Source: Verrucomicrobiota bacterium (GTDB lineage: Bacteria > Verrucomicrobiota > Verrucomicrobiia > Limisphaerales > Pedosphaeraceae). From it: DNA of 35,842 bases. Shown one piece after another: positions 8,381 to 15,388 of this stretch. The stretch lies in contig JAJPHR010000104.1 in the NCBI GenBank assembly GCA_021325145.1, forward strand, positions 1-35,842, given 5' to 3'. Below the pieces are notes generated by a model. It was not told where the DNA came from, did not search any database, and was given only the letters and a program-made list of their open reading frames with translations. A program made the position numbers and the translations under genes. How positions within the stretch are numbered: position 1 is the stretch's first letter; each line of letters begins with the position of its first letter.

Positions 8381-8424
8381 CCGGTCGGCGGGTCGCCGAC
8401 CGGCACGGGCAGGTTGCCCGTGCC
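8381..8424. repeat. Twin 10-bp hairpins with identical GGT loops
   Basis: CCGGTCGGCG-GGT-CGCCGACCGG (8381-8403) and GGCACGGGCA-GGT-TGCCCGTGCC (8402-8424) are both perfect and share two bases. They lie about 85 bp before the mrp start. No T-run follows, so a simple terminator is unlikely; a REP-like dispersed element is more plausible. Confidence 0.55.
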
Positions 8425-8508
8425 ACCCTTGCCGCGCGCCGGTTTTGATTTAGATTGCGTTGCAGGGCAGGAAGCGGGTTAATCCTGCCGCTCGAGCGAT
8501 ATTCGAAC

Positions 8509-9558
8509 ATGATTACCGAAGAACAAATCAAGGACGCGTTGCGTGTCGTCAAGTATCCGGGTTACAGCCGGGACATCATTTCGTTCGGCATCGTGAAGCA
8601 GATCAGCGCGCGGGAGGGCGCGGTGAGCCTGGTGATCCAATTGGGCAACGCCGCGCCGGAGGTGGTCCGGCAGCTTAAGACGGAGAGCGAGCAGGCGCTC
8701 AAGGCGTTGCCGGGCGTCGAGTTGGTTCATGTGGAGGTCAAAACGACGGCGGCTGGGCCGGCGGCGGCTTCGCCTCAAAGCCCGTGGCAGAATCAAAACC
8801 GGGTGCCGGGCATCAAACGCATCATTGCGGTGGCCAGCGGCAAGGGGGGCGTGGGCAAATCGACGACGTCGGTGAACCTGGCTTGCGGGCTGAGGCATCT
8901 GGGCGCGAGCGTCGGCTTGCTGGATTGCGATATTTACGGACCGAGCATCCCGTTGATGATGGGCACGCGGGAAAAGCCGGCGCTCACGGCGGGCGATACG
9001 ATGATGGTGCCGCCGGTTCGGCACGGGGTGAAGTTGATGAGCATCGGTTTTCTGATCGAGGACGATAACCCGGTCATTTGGCGCGGACCGATGATCACCA
9101 AGACGATTCAGCAGTTCCTGACTTCGGTGGCTTGGGGTGAATTGGATTATCTGCTGGTGGACTTGCCGCCGGGCACGGGGGATGCGCAGCTTTCCTTGTG
9201 CCAAACGGTGCCGTTGGATGGCGGGGTGATTGTGACGACGCCGCAGGAAGCGTCTTTGGGCGTGGTGCGTAAAGGGATTGGGATGTTTCAGAAAGTGAAC
9301 GTCCCGATACTGGGAATCGTGGAGAACATGAGCTATTTTACGACGCCTGGGGGCGAGCGGGTGGAAATCTTCGGGCACGGCGGTGGCAGGCAGGAAGCGG
9401 AGCGTCAAAAGACAACTTTCCTAGGCGAGATTCCAATCTTTACGGAGATTCGAGTCTCCGGTGACGAGGGCGTGCCAGTGGTCGTATCGGCTCCAGAAAC
9501 AGCTCCGGCTCAAGCATTTATACGTGTAGCAGAAGCATTGCGTAAAAAGATGGGATGA
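8509..9558 (+). CDS. mrp: Mrp/ApbC-family P-loop ATPase, Fe-S cluster carrier (349 aa)
   Basis: Residues 1-78 are a DUF59/MIP18-like domain (MITEEQIKDALRVVKYPG). Residues 100-345 are the MinD/Mrp ATPase: deviant Walker A GKGGVGKST at 111-119, DCDIYGPSIP at 140-147, and Walker B region LLVDLPPGTGDAQLSL at 215-230. Family members bind and transfer Fe-S clusters to apoproteins in the cytoplasm. The usual CxxC pair after VENMSYF is absent; the segment reads FTTPGGERVEIFGHGG (277-292). An 18-codon upstream extension is possible, but the ATG at 8509 starts exactly at the conserved domain edge and was chosen. No strong Shine-Dalgarno is seen. The gene stands alone, with a long structured leader region before it. 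Identity is confident; the cluster-carrying role is uncertain because of the missing cysteines. Confidence 0.93.
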   Translation: MITEEQIKDALRVVKYPGYSRDIISFGIVKQISAREGAVSLVIQLGNAAPEVVRQLKTESEQALKALPGVELVHVEVKTTAAGPAAASPQSPWQNQNRVPGIKRIIAVASGKGGVGKSTTSVNLACGLRHLGASVGLLDCDIYGPSIPLMMGTREKPALTAGDTMMVPPVRHGVKLMSIGFLIEDDNPVIWRGPMITKTIQQFLTSVAWGELDYLLVDLPPGTGDAQLSLCQTVPLDGGVIVTTPQEASLGVVRKGIGMFQKVNVPILGIVENMSYFTTPGGERVEIFGHGGGRQEAERQKTTFLGEIPIFTEIRVSGDEGVPVVVSAPETAPAQAFIRVAEALRKKMG

Positions 9559-9624
9559 GCGAACTTGATTTCGTTCGTCCGGATTGCCAGGAATCGTGTC
9601 ATCAATTTTCATGGCAGAATAGTG

Positions 9625-9652
9625 TTGCATGGCATCGAAAATGTTTCATAAT
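9625..9652 (+). promoter_or_regulatory. Putative sigma70-type promoter for the small ORF at 9676
   Basis: TTGCAT (9625-9630), 16-bp spacer, CATAAT (9647-9652). The predicted transcript would start near 9659, about 17 nt before the ATG at 9676. Match is fair (four and five of six consensus bases). Confidence 0.35.
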
Positions 9653-9675
9653 TATCACAATCGAGTTTGGCATTT

Positions 9676-9909
9676 ATGTTGAACGACACTAAAGACTGTT
9701 CCGTCGGTAATGGGAATGATTTGCTGAAGAATTCCTCGCTTTACCGCGAGTTTCAGGCTGAACGGGAGGAGATTCTCAAACACAAATGGATCGAATCGGA
9801 GAAGGCCGGCCGCGACATCGGGTTCGAGCGCGCCTTGACCGATTGGATCGTGAAACACCGTTCAAAGTGGCGAAGGAACCGGCAAACTCAAACTGCCCGA
9901 GCCGAGTAA
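9676..9909 (+). CDS. Small conserved-looking hypothetical protein (77 aa)
   Basis: A short, highly charged protein without signal peptide or membrane segment. The central part, LYREFQAEREEILKHKWIES and then EKAGRDIGFERALTDWIVKH, looks like a compact helical domain of a type seen in many uncharacterised bacterial proteins, ending in HRSKWRRNR. A TTG three codons upstream is possible, but ATG at 9676 is preferred and fits the promoter-like boxes at 9625-9652. It sits between mrp and pyrR on the same strand, with 117 and 177 bp gaps, so it is probably its own unit. The ordered amino-acid composition argues for a real gene; the function is unknown. Confidence 0.55.
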   Translation: MLNDTKDCSVGNGNDLLKNSSLYREFQAEREEILKHKWIESEKAGRDIGFERALTDWIVKHRSKWRRNRQTQTARAE

Positions 9910-10086
9910 CCGAATAACAACCCCCGCCTCCTTTAACGCAATCCTGTGAGGTTGCCAAGGAAGCCATGAGCCCAACCCATCTACTGGAGCGATCCGGCAC
10001 GCCGCTGGCTCGCTATTTTTGTGTACGCAGGCGGGAAGTTTCGCCTTCAGACGGTTCAGGCCTGGTGTTTGGTGTTTCCCCCGACC

Positions 10087-10626
10087 ATGTCTGAATCGAC
10101 GCTCATTCTAAATGCCGCCGCCATCCGTCGCGCTTTGATCCGCATCGCCCACGAAATAGCGGAGCGCAACGAAGTGAGCGCGGACGTCGTGCTGGTGGGC
10201 ATCCAGCGCGGGGGCGTTACTCTGGCTCAGCGCCTTGGCGCGCTGCTCGCGGGTATTTGGGGCCATCCCGTCCCCATCGGCAACCTGGATGTCAGCATGC
10301 ATCGGGACGATCTCGATGGCCGACTCACGCCGACCGTTCATCCCACGGTGATTCCCTTCGACGTGACCGGCAAAACGGTCGTGCTGCTGGACGACGTGTT
10401 GTTCAGCGGCCGAACCGTCCGCGCGGCCATGGATGCGCTAAACGACTTCGGCCGCCCGCAACGCATCCAGCTTGCCGTGCTCATTGACCGCGGCCATCGC
10501 GAACTTCCGATCAAGGCCGACTTCGTGGGCAAGAACGTCCCGACGGCCAACGGCGAAAACATTCTGGTCCAGTTCACCGAAGAAGGCGCCGCTGAAGACG
10601 TCGTTCAACTCGAAAAGCGCGCATGA
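10087..10626 (+). CDS. pyrR: PyrR: bifunctional pyrimidine regulator / uracil phosphoribosyltransferase (179 aa)
   Basis: A type I phosphoribosyltransferase with the PRPP loop VVLLDDVLFSGRT at residues 98-110 and the PyrR-typical segments VGIQRGGVTLAQRL (37-50), GNLDVSMHRDD (65-75) and VLIDRGHRELPI (131-142). PyrR proteins bind UMP/UTP and pyr mRNA to control pyrimidine gene expression and have weak uracil phosphoribosyltransferase activity. A GTG 22 codons upstream extends the frame, but the ATG at 10087 gives the normal family length and start. Its stop overlaps the pyrB start in an ATGA, so the two are translationally coupled. I could not see a clear attenuator or anti-terminator in the 177 bases upstream. 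Confidence 0.93.
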   Translation: MSESTLILNAAAIRRALIRIAHEIAERNEVSADVVLVGIQRGGVTLAQRLGALLAGIWGHPVPIGNLDVSMHRDDLDGRLTPTVHPTVIPFDVTGKTVVLLDDVLFSGRTVRAAMDALNDFGRPQRIQLAVLIDRGHRELPIKADFVGKNVPTANGENILVQFTEEGAAEDVVQLEKRA

Positions 10627-11567
10627 GTTGGAAACGAAAACACCTGCTGGACATCGAATCCCTCACGGCGGACGAAATCCACACCGTTTTGGACACAGCG
10701 CGCGCGTTCAAAGCCGTCAGCGCCCGCGCCATCAAGAAGGTCCCCGCGTTGCGCGGCAAAACGGTGGTCAACCTCTTCATTGAGCCCTCGACCCGCACAC
10801 GCATCAGTTTCGAACTCGCCGCCCAGCGGCTGACCGCCGACATCGTCAACTTTACGGCCGAGGCTTCCTCGCTGAAGAAAGGTGAAACCCTCAAAGACAC
10901 CGCCCGCAATCTCGAAGCACTCAACGCCGACATTATTATCATTCGTCACAGCGCCACGGGTGCGCCGCACTTTCTGGCCCGCTTTCTCAACGCTTCCGTC
11001 ATCAACGCGGGCGACGGCGCGCACGAACATCCCACCCAGGCGCTGCTGGACACCTTCACCATTCTCGAAAAGAAGGGCCGAATCGCCGGACTGAACGTGA
11101 CGATCCTGGGGGACATTCTTTACAGCCGCGTCGCCCGCTCGAACATCTGGGCGCTTTTGAAGCTCGGCGCGCGCGTCACCCTGTGTGGTCCCGCCACGCT
11201 CGTGCCCAAGGTCTTCGAGCAGATGGGTTGCCGCGTCAGTTACAACGTCGAGGAAGCGATCGCTGACGCCGACATCATCAATCTGCTCCGCATCCAGCAC
11301 GAACGCCAGCGCCAGACAATGTTCCCCAGTTTAAACGAGTATATCAGCCTTTTCGGGCTCAACCGCAAACGCCTCGCCCTCATCAAACCGGACGCGCTGA
11401 TCATGCACCCCGGCCCGATCAACCGCGGCGTGGAAATCGACAGCGAGATTGCTGATTGCCACCGCTCCGTGATCCTGGAGCAGGTCACCAACGGTCTTGC
11501 CGTGCGCATGGCTGTGCTATTCCTCGTCAATGGTGGAAAAGGTCCGCAGGAAATCGGGGCGGCGTGA
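10623..11567 (+). CDS. pyrB: Aspartate carbamoyltransferase catalytic subunit (314 aa)
   Basis: Catalyses carbamoyl phosphate + L-aspartate to N-carbamoyl-L-aspartate, the committed step of pyrimidine synthesis, in the cytoplasm. Signature residues: EPSTRTRISFELA at 54-66 (carbamoyl-phosphate site), SSLKKGE at 82-88 with the active-site lysine, HPTQALLD at 136-143, and MHPGPINRGVEI around 261-272. Length is normal for a bacterial catalytic chain. It follows pyrR with a 4-base overlap. No dihydroorotase gene (pyrC) follows, unlike the common pyrR-pyrB-pyrC order; the next gene is on the other strand. No regulatory subunit (pyrI) is present nearby. Confidence 0.96.
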   Translation: MSWKRKHLLDIESLTADEIHTVLDTARAFKAVSARAIKKVPALRGKTVVNLFIEPSTRTRISFELAAQRLTADIVNFTAEASSLKKGETLKDTARNLEALNADIIIIRHSATGAPHFLARFLNASVINAGDGAHEHPTQALLDTFTILEKKGRIAGLNVTILGDILYSRVARSNIWALLKLGARVTLCGPATLVPKVFEQMGCRVSYNVEEAIADADIINLLRIQHERQRQTMFPSLNEYISLFGLNRKRLALIKPDALIMHPGPINRGVEIDSEIADCHRSVILEQVTNGLAVRMAVLFLVNGGKGPQEIGAA

Positions 11568-11588
11568 TGATCCGTGGCAAGTCTGGTT

Positions 11589-11654
11589 ACCTTTGTCGCA
11601 AACTTTGTCCACCGATTCCAAACACAAACCATCGAGGAAGGATGCGACAAAGGT
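11589..11654. repeat. Perfect 12-bp inverted repeat after pyrB
   Basis: ACCTTTGTCGCA (11589-11600) and TGCGACAAAGGT (11643-11654) are exact complements separated by 42 bp; the right arm runs into TTTATATAAG. It starts 21 bases after the pyrB stop and ends 49 bases before the stop of the convergent lipoprotein gene. It may be a long-loop terminator shared by the convergent genes, or a protein-binding site. Confidence 0.45.
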
Positions 11655-11702
11655 TTTATATAAGCGCCTGCAATCCATGCGCGGCGAAGTGATGACGGTG
11701 GC

Positions 11703-12170
11703 CTATCGAACATGCTGAAAGACAATCTGACCGGCATTGGGATCGTCGAATGCCGCGGGAAAATTTGATACGCCCGGCACATTTCCCGTGAGCGTTAATG
11801 TGCCATTTTCGATCTTGTAGATCGCATAAGCTTTCTGACCGACATACTCCGGAGCAGCACATTCGGTTACGATGCCGACCAATTGTTTCGGATCGGTGTT
11901 TTCCCGGAGCGTGAAGGTTCCCTTGACCCAATCGTTGGTCCCATCGCCGTGGAACTCCAAGGTTTGGCCGGAGAAGATTATCGAAGCCGGGCCTTCGCGG
12001 CCGGGCGTTACAACCCGCCCTTTCCAAGTCCCTTCCAATGCACTCGCATGAACCCTGGGCGGTGTCGAACTTGCGGATGTGGCGGCGACTGAGTTCGATT
12101 TGGAAGGAGCCGAGCATCCCGATGCGAATATGCCTGCCATAAAGAGCGGAATTAAAATCATCCCTTTCAT
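11703..12170 (-). CDS. Small lipoprotein of unknown function (155 aa)
   Basis: The N-terminus MKGMILIPLFMAGIFASGCS is a lipoprotein signal with a clear lipobox (ASGC; lipidated Cys at residue 19), so the mature protein is membrane-anchored on the periplasmic side. A Ser/Thr/Pro-rich linker to about residue 40 leads to a compact beta-rich domain beginning ALEGTWKGRVV and including SGQTLEFHGDG, KGTFTLREN and YKIENGTLTLTG. This pattern is reminiscent of the TIGR03067-type domain abundant in Planctomycetes and Verrucomicrobia, whose function is unknown. An upstream TTG start (12194) exists, but ATG at 12170 gives a proper lipoprotein signal. Convergent with pyrB. Lipoprotein nature confident; family assignment tentative. 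Confidence 0.8.
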   Translation of the reverse strand: MKGMILIPLFMAGIFASGCSAPSKSNSVAATSASSTPPRVHASALEGTWKGRVVTPGREGPASIIFSGQTLEFHGDGTNDWVKGTFTLRENTDPKQLVGIVTECAAPEYVGQKAYAIYKIENGTLTLTGNVPGVSNFPAAFDDPNAGQIVFQHVR

Positions 12171-12367
12171 ATTATGATCGATGAGTTTTGCCAAAGAACG
12201 GCGACGTGATTGTTTTTCATTCTCTCCCTAATGGACAACGCCAAAATGAGTTCCTCACGTCTGATAATAAATGAACCACGCTCCAATTGGCTGCGTATCG
12301 CATTGCCCGGGACAACCGCTCAACTTGCCGTTGAATTTCCTCCCGTTCCCAATCCTCCGCCGTGCCC

Positions 12368-13570
12368 TCAGTCCGCCCGGTGCTTCAGCAACTGCGCAAA
12401 AACCTTGACGTTCAGCTCCAACGGCAGCACCGGTTTGGAAATGAACTCGTTGCCACCGCTCAGAATCGAGCGGGAGCGCGTCCGCAAGTCGGCATGGCTG
12501 GTAATGAAGACCACCGGAGTCCGTTTGTGGAGTGGCAAGGCCCGGATTTGCTCGCAGAGCACCAGGCCGTCCATGCCCGGCATTTCAATGTCGAGCAGCA
12601 CCAGGTCGTATGGCGTTGCCTGGAGACTGGCGAGCGCATCGAAAGGGTCCGTTATGCCGGTGGTGGGCAGGTTGGCGCCGACGAGTGTCTGCACGAGCGC
12701 GCGGTTCGATACGGGATTATCGTCCACCACCAAAATGGCCGCGGGCGGCAGATTGTCCATTTGGGCCTGGTCAGCCCCGTCCAGATGTTCGGCCAGCAGA
12801 ACCACCGCCTTGGCAATCGTGTTCCGGCAGGAGTCGTCCACCGCGCTCTCTTTTTCGTGAAGATGAAACAGCAGGGCTTCCAGCGCGCTCGACAACTGCG
12901 CCAGTTGTTGATAACCGGCCATCGCGGCGGTCTGGCCTAGAAAACCGACCTTGCGCGTCAAATCCTCGATCAACGCCAGCTCATTCGCCGAATCAGCCGC
13001 ATCCAGGAATTCGCGGCAGACCCGCCGGAGCTCCACAATCATGCGCGGCGTGTGCTCAACGAACTCCCGCTTCACTCGCTCGCGAAATTGTTGGTCTTGC
13101 GCCGCTCTTGACTGCGAGGGCTGCTTCGACACGGATGCTGCGGGGACGGATGCGGGCGCCGGCTTCGCGCCTGCCGCCTTGGCGCTTGGCTTCACGATGT
13201 GCTCCGGGCCGGCCAGCACCTTGTGAATCGTTTCAATGAGCAGCGCCGGCGTGGCTGATTTTGGGAGCGAGTACTCGGCGTCGGTTTGTCCCACCTGATC
13301 CAACAGCGCGGCCAGGTACGAATTTGAAAACACCACCACCCGGGTGGATTTGAGCGTCGGATGTTCGCGGATGTATTTCAGCACGTCCGCCCCGGTCAGC
13401 TTGGGCATCAGGAGGTCTAACACCACCAGGTCGGGCTTGAATTCCGTTACGCGCTTCATCGCCGCCACCCCATCCTGCGCCACGACCACCTCAAATCCCG
13501 CCTCCGCCAGCTTCTCGCTGTATATCCGGGCCACCAGCGCATCGTCATCCACGAAGAGAATCTTTTTCAT
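12368..13570 (-). CDS. Two-receiver response regulator with an Hpt-like middle region (400 aa)
   Basis: Residues 1-120 form a receiver domain (KKILFVDDD, phosphoacceptor D52 in VVLDLLMPK, conserved Lys in SLPKSATP). An Ala/Pro-rich linker (about 125-160) is followed by a helical region (160-265), then a second receiver (278-398) with AILVVDDN, D327 in LVLLDIEMPGMDG and K379 in ISKPV. The helical region carries DLTRKVGFLG and LAQLSSALEALL, which align in shape with a histidine phosphotransfer domain, but no histidine is at the expected position. There is no DNA-binding or enzyme output. The ATG at 13570 starts directly at the receiver; another ATG eight codons upstream is possible. It lies divergent from an outer-membrane protein gene and near the kinase cluster, so it may join that phosphorelay. 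Confidence 0.9.
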   Translation of the reverse strand: MKKILFVDDDALVARIYSEKLAEAGFEVVVAQDGVAAMKRVTEFKPDLVVLDLLMPKLTGADVLKYIREHPTLKSTRVVVFSNSYLAALLDQVGQTDAEYSLPKSATPALLIETIHKVLAGPEHIVKPSAKAAGAKPAPASVPAASVSKQPSQSRAAQDQQFRERVKREFVEHTPRMIVELRRVCREFLDAADSANELALIEDLTRKVGFLGQTAAMAGYQQLAQLSSALEALLFHLHEKESAVDDSCRNTIAKAVVLLAEHLDGADQAQMDNLPPAAILVVDDNPVSNRALVQTLVGANLPTTGITDPFDALASLQATPYDLVLLDIEMPGMDGLVLCEQIRALPLHKRTPVVFITSHADLRTRSRSILSGGNEFISKPVLPLELNVKVFAQLLKHRAD

Positions 13571-13711
13571 CACCCAGCCGATTTTTCTTATCATGCTCGA
13601 CCGGATGCTTCAACGCAACCATAAATGAAGATTGACCGCAGGGGCGCAGCCCGATAGAAGGAGTGCGGACCTAGCAGAAGGTAACTGGGCAGAAAGATCA
13701 GAAGGAAATCC

Positions 13712-14638
13712 GTGCGCAAAGTTTTTGGATCGTGTACCGGGCTGCTGGCCAGCCTCTTTCTCATTTTGGGGCTGGAAACTGTTTGGGCCAGCGAAAACGT
13801 TCCCCACGCCCCCTTTGCCCAATGGGCCGACGTCCCGCCGGCAGGCCAGTTCGTTGCCGGCCTGAATTACCAGCGGGCGGAGGCCTACCACATTTGGGCC
13901 GGCACCACCTACCACAACGTAACCACCATCGCGGATGGGGAAAGCTATGGCATCGACATCAACCAAGGTTATATAACGCTTCAATACGGTTTAGCGGAGA
14001 AATGGGCGGCGGACCTCGCCCTGGGTGCGACGACGGTGGGCTGGCGCTTTTTTTCGCAAGGCAAGGTCACGTCGACCGTCGGAGTAATGGATATACCCTT
14101 CGGCGTCCGCTATCAGGCCTTCCATGAAGACGAAACGAACTGCGGCTGGGTGCCCACGTTGACCTTCCGCGCCGGGGCAGTGCTGCCGGGCAGCTATAAT
14201 CAATATATTGCCTTCTCGCCCGGAGACCGCTCGGCGGCGATCGAGCCCGAAGTGCTCCTGAGAAAACACTTCGGCTGGCCCGGGCTGGGCCTCTATGGCG
14301 ATGCTCTTTTCCGGTGGAACCATACCACTCACAACGATCACTACATCGCCTCGGCCGGTCTTTTCCAGAAAATCAAAGGCTGGGAGTTGAACGTTGGCTA
14401 CCGGCGTCTGGGGTCGACCCAGGGCGACGACATCGTATTTGATCCGGCGACTCACGCGATCATGTACCCGCGCAGCGTCCGGGAGAACAGCGACTCCACC
14501 GAAGCCGGCTTCAGCTACACGACCATCAAACGTCAGATTCAATACGGATTCTACACCCGCACGGTTTGGAGCGGCGCCAACACCGACGGCAAGTTTTGGT
14601 TGGGCGGCTACGTCAATATCCCGTTCGGCGGAAAATGA
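13712..14638 (+). CDS. Predicted outer-membrane beta-barrel protein (308 aa)
   Basis: The start is GTG at 13712, preceded by a good ribosome-binding site (AGAAGGAAAT). The N-terminus (MRKVFGSCTGLLASLFLILG, then LETVWA) is a signal peptide ending near residue 26. The rest alternates aromatic and small residues in amphipathic strands (GYITLQYGLAEKWAADLALG, FGVRYQAFHEDE, WELNVGYRRLGS, IQYGFYTRTVW), and the chain ends WLGGYVNIPFGGK, as in barrel proteins of the outer membrane. No close family is recognised; a porin or an adhesin/sensor barrel are both possible. It is the only plus-strand gene within the signalling cluster and lies divergent from the two-receiver regulator, with 141 bp between starts, so they may share control. 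Confidence 0.75.
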   Translation: MRKVFGSCTGLLASLFLILGLETVWASENVPHAPFAQWADVPPAGQFVAGLNYQRAEAYHIWAGTTYHNVTTIADGESYGIDINQGYITLQYGLAEKWAADLALGATTVGWRFFSQGKVTSTVGVMDIPFGVRYQAFHEDETNCGWVPTLTFRAGAVLPGSYNQYIAFSPGDRSAAIEPEVLLRKHFGWPGLGLYGDALFRWNHTTHNDHYIASAGLFQKIKGWELNVGYRRLGSTQGDDIVFDPATHAIMYPRSVRENSDSTEAGFSYTTIKRQIQYGFYTRTVWSGANTDGKFWLGGYVNIPFGGK

Positions 14639-14786
14639 CGTTCCAGCAAGCTTTCACCTCCGTCCCCTCGCGATCACGATCCGGCCGAATGGCGGCAATG
14701 ATTTCCTCGCGCGAAGAATTTGTTTCACGCGCGCAGGAGTTCCGCGCTCCGCACTTCACTGAATAACGGCCGTGTTCTGATCGTGG

Positions 14787-15245
14787 TTAGCCGGCCAAAC
14801 TGGGCTTTTCCGCCAGAATCAGCCAGTAGAGATTCAACGTCTTCATCATCTCCACCAACCCATCGAACTTCACCGGCTTCACCAGGTACGTATTGGCGCC
14901 CAGTTCGTAAGCACGGTTCACATCCGGGTCTTCCTTGGAAGAGGTCAGGACCACCAGCGGCATCCGTCTCAATCCCGGTTGCTGGCGCACCCATTGGATC
15001 ACTTCAAAGCCGTTCTTACGCGGCATTTTCAAGTCCAACAGCATCAGATGCGGCAGGGGAAATTTCTCCCGGTTCGAGTATTGTCCCTCGCCCTTGAGAT
15101 AAGCGAGCGCCTCCTCGCCGTCTTTCACGCGATGCACCGGGTTGGCGATCTGCGCTTGTTTGAAGGCGCGTTCCAGGAAGAAGACGTCATTGTCATCATC
15201 CTCGGCCATTAAGACCAGATGAATTTTGACCGTTCCCATATTCAT
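14787..15245 (-). CDS. Single-domain response regulator, Rcp1-like (152 aa)
   Basis: A stand-alone receiver domain: acidic cluster EDDDND at 15-20, phosphoacceptor D71 in LMLLDLKMPRKNG, T101 in VVLTSS and K123 in LVKPVKF. Spacing with the inserted loop around KGEGQYSNREKFPLPH is typical of the Rcp1 group, which partners with phytochrome-type kinases. There is no output domain. It is the last gene of the minus-strand kinase run, 143 bp after the hybrid kinase gene, and that gap holds a stem-loop. Alternative starts at residues 3 and 13 exist; the first ATG is kept. It probably takes phosphate from one of the two neighbouring kinases. Confidence 0.92.
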   Translation of the reverse strand: MNMGTVKIHLVLMAEDDDNDVFFLERAFKQAQIANPVHRVKDGEEALAYLKGEGQYSNREKFPLPHLMLLDLKMPRKNGFEVIQWVRQQPGLRRMPLVVLTSSKEDPDVNRAYELGANTYLVKPVKFDGLVEMMKTLNLYWLILAEKPSLAG

Positions 15246-15262
15246 AACTAGTGTTCACGGCG

Positions 15263-15288
15263 ATTGCCCTGAGGGCAATTATTTTTTT
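15263..15288 (+). terminator. Rho-independent terminator shape on the plus strand
   Basis: ATTGCCC (15263-15269), loop TGA, GGGCAAT (15273-15279), then TATTTTTTT. By form it is an intrinsic terminator for plus-strand RNA, although both adjacent genes are on the minus strand. A transcript reading through from the barrel gene (ending 14638) would run antisense to the response-regulator gene and stop here. Confidence 0.5.
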
Positions 15289-15388
15289 GCTTGCAGGACA
15301 AAATAATGGCTCAGTGAAGTGCCGGATTCGCTGAGGGGTTGCCCTGGAAATTGTCGAGATGGTTTCTTACACAAGCCACTTCAATGAG

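Larger units (their letters stand above)
7719..8508. other. Long divergent intergenic region between the Kelch gene and mrp
   Basis: No credible gene in 790 bases; the short frames here lack codon character. Contents: the Kelch leader with its conserved boxes (7719-7848); an imperfectly filled GC-rich segment with a small GCCTGCC/GGCAGGC stem at 8076-8090; two AT-rich arrays with exact 10-bp period (8131-8163 and 8231-8302); one DnaA-box-like octamer at 8329-8336; and twin GGT-loop hairpins (8381-8424) about 85 bp before mrp. Confidence 0.6.

Noticed and set aside
8479..9408. 309-codon minus-strand frame opposite mrp
   Set aside because: Arg/His-rich shadow of a GC-rich gene; mrp on the plus strand is unambiguous.
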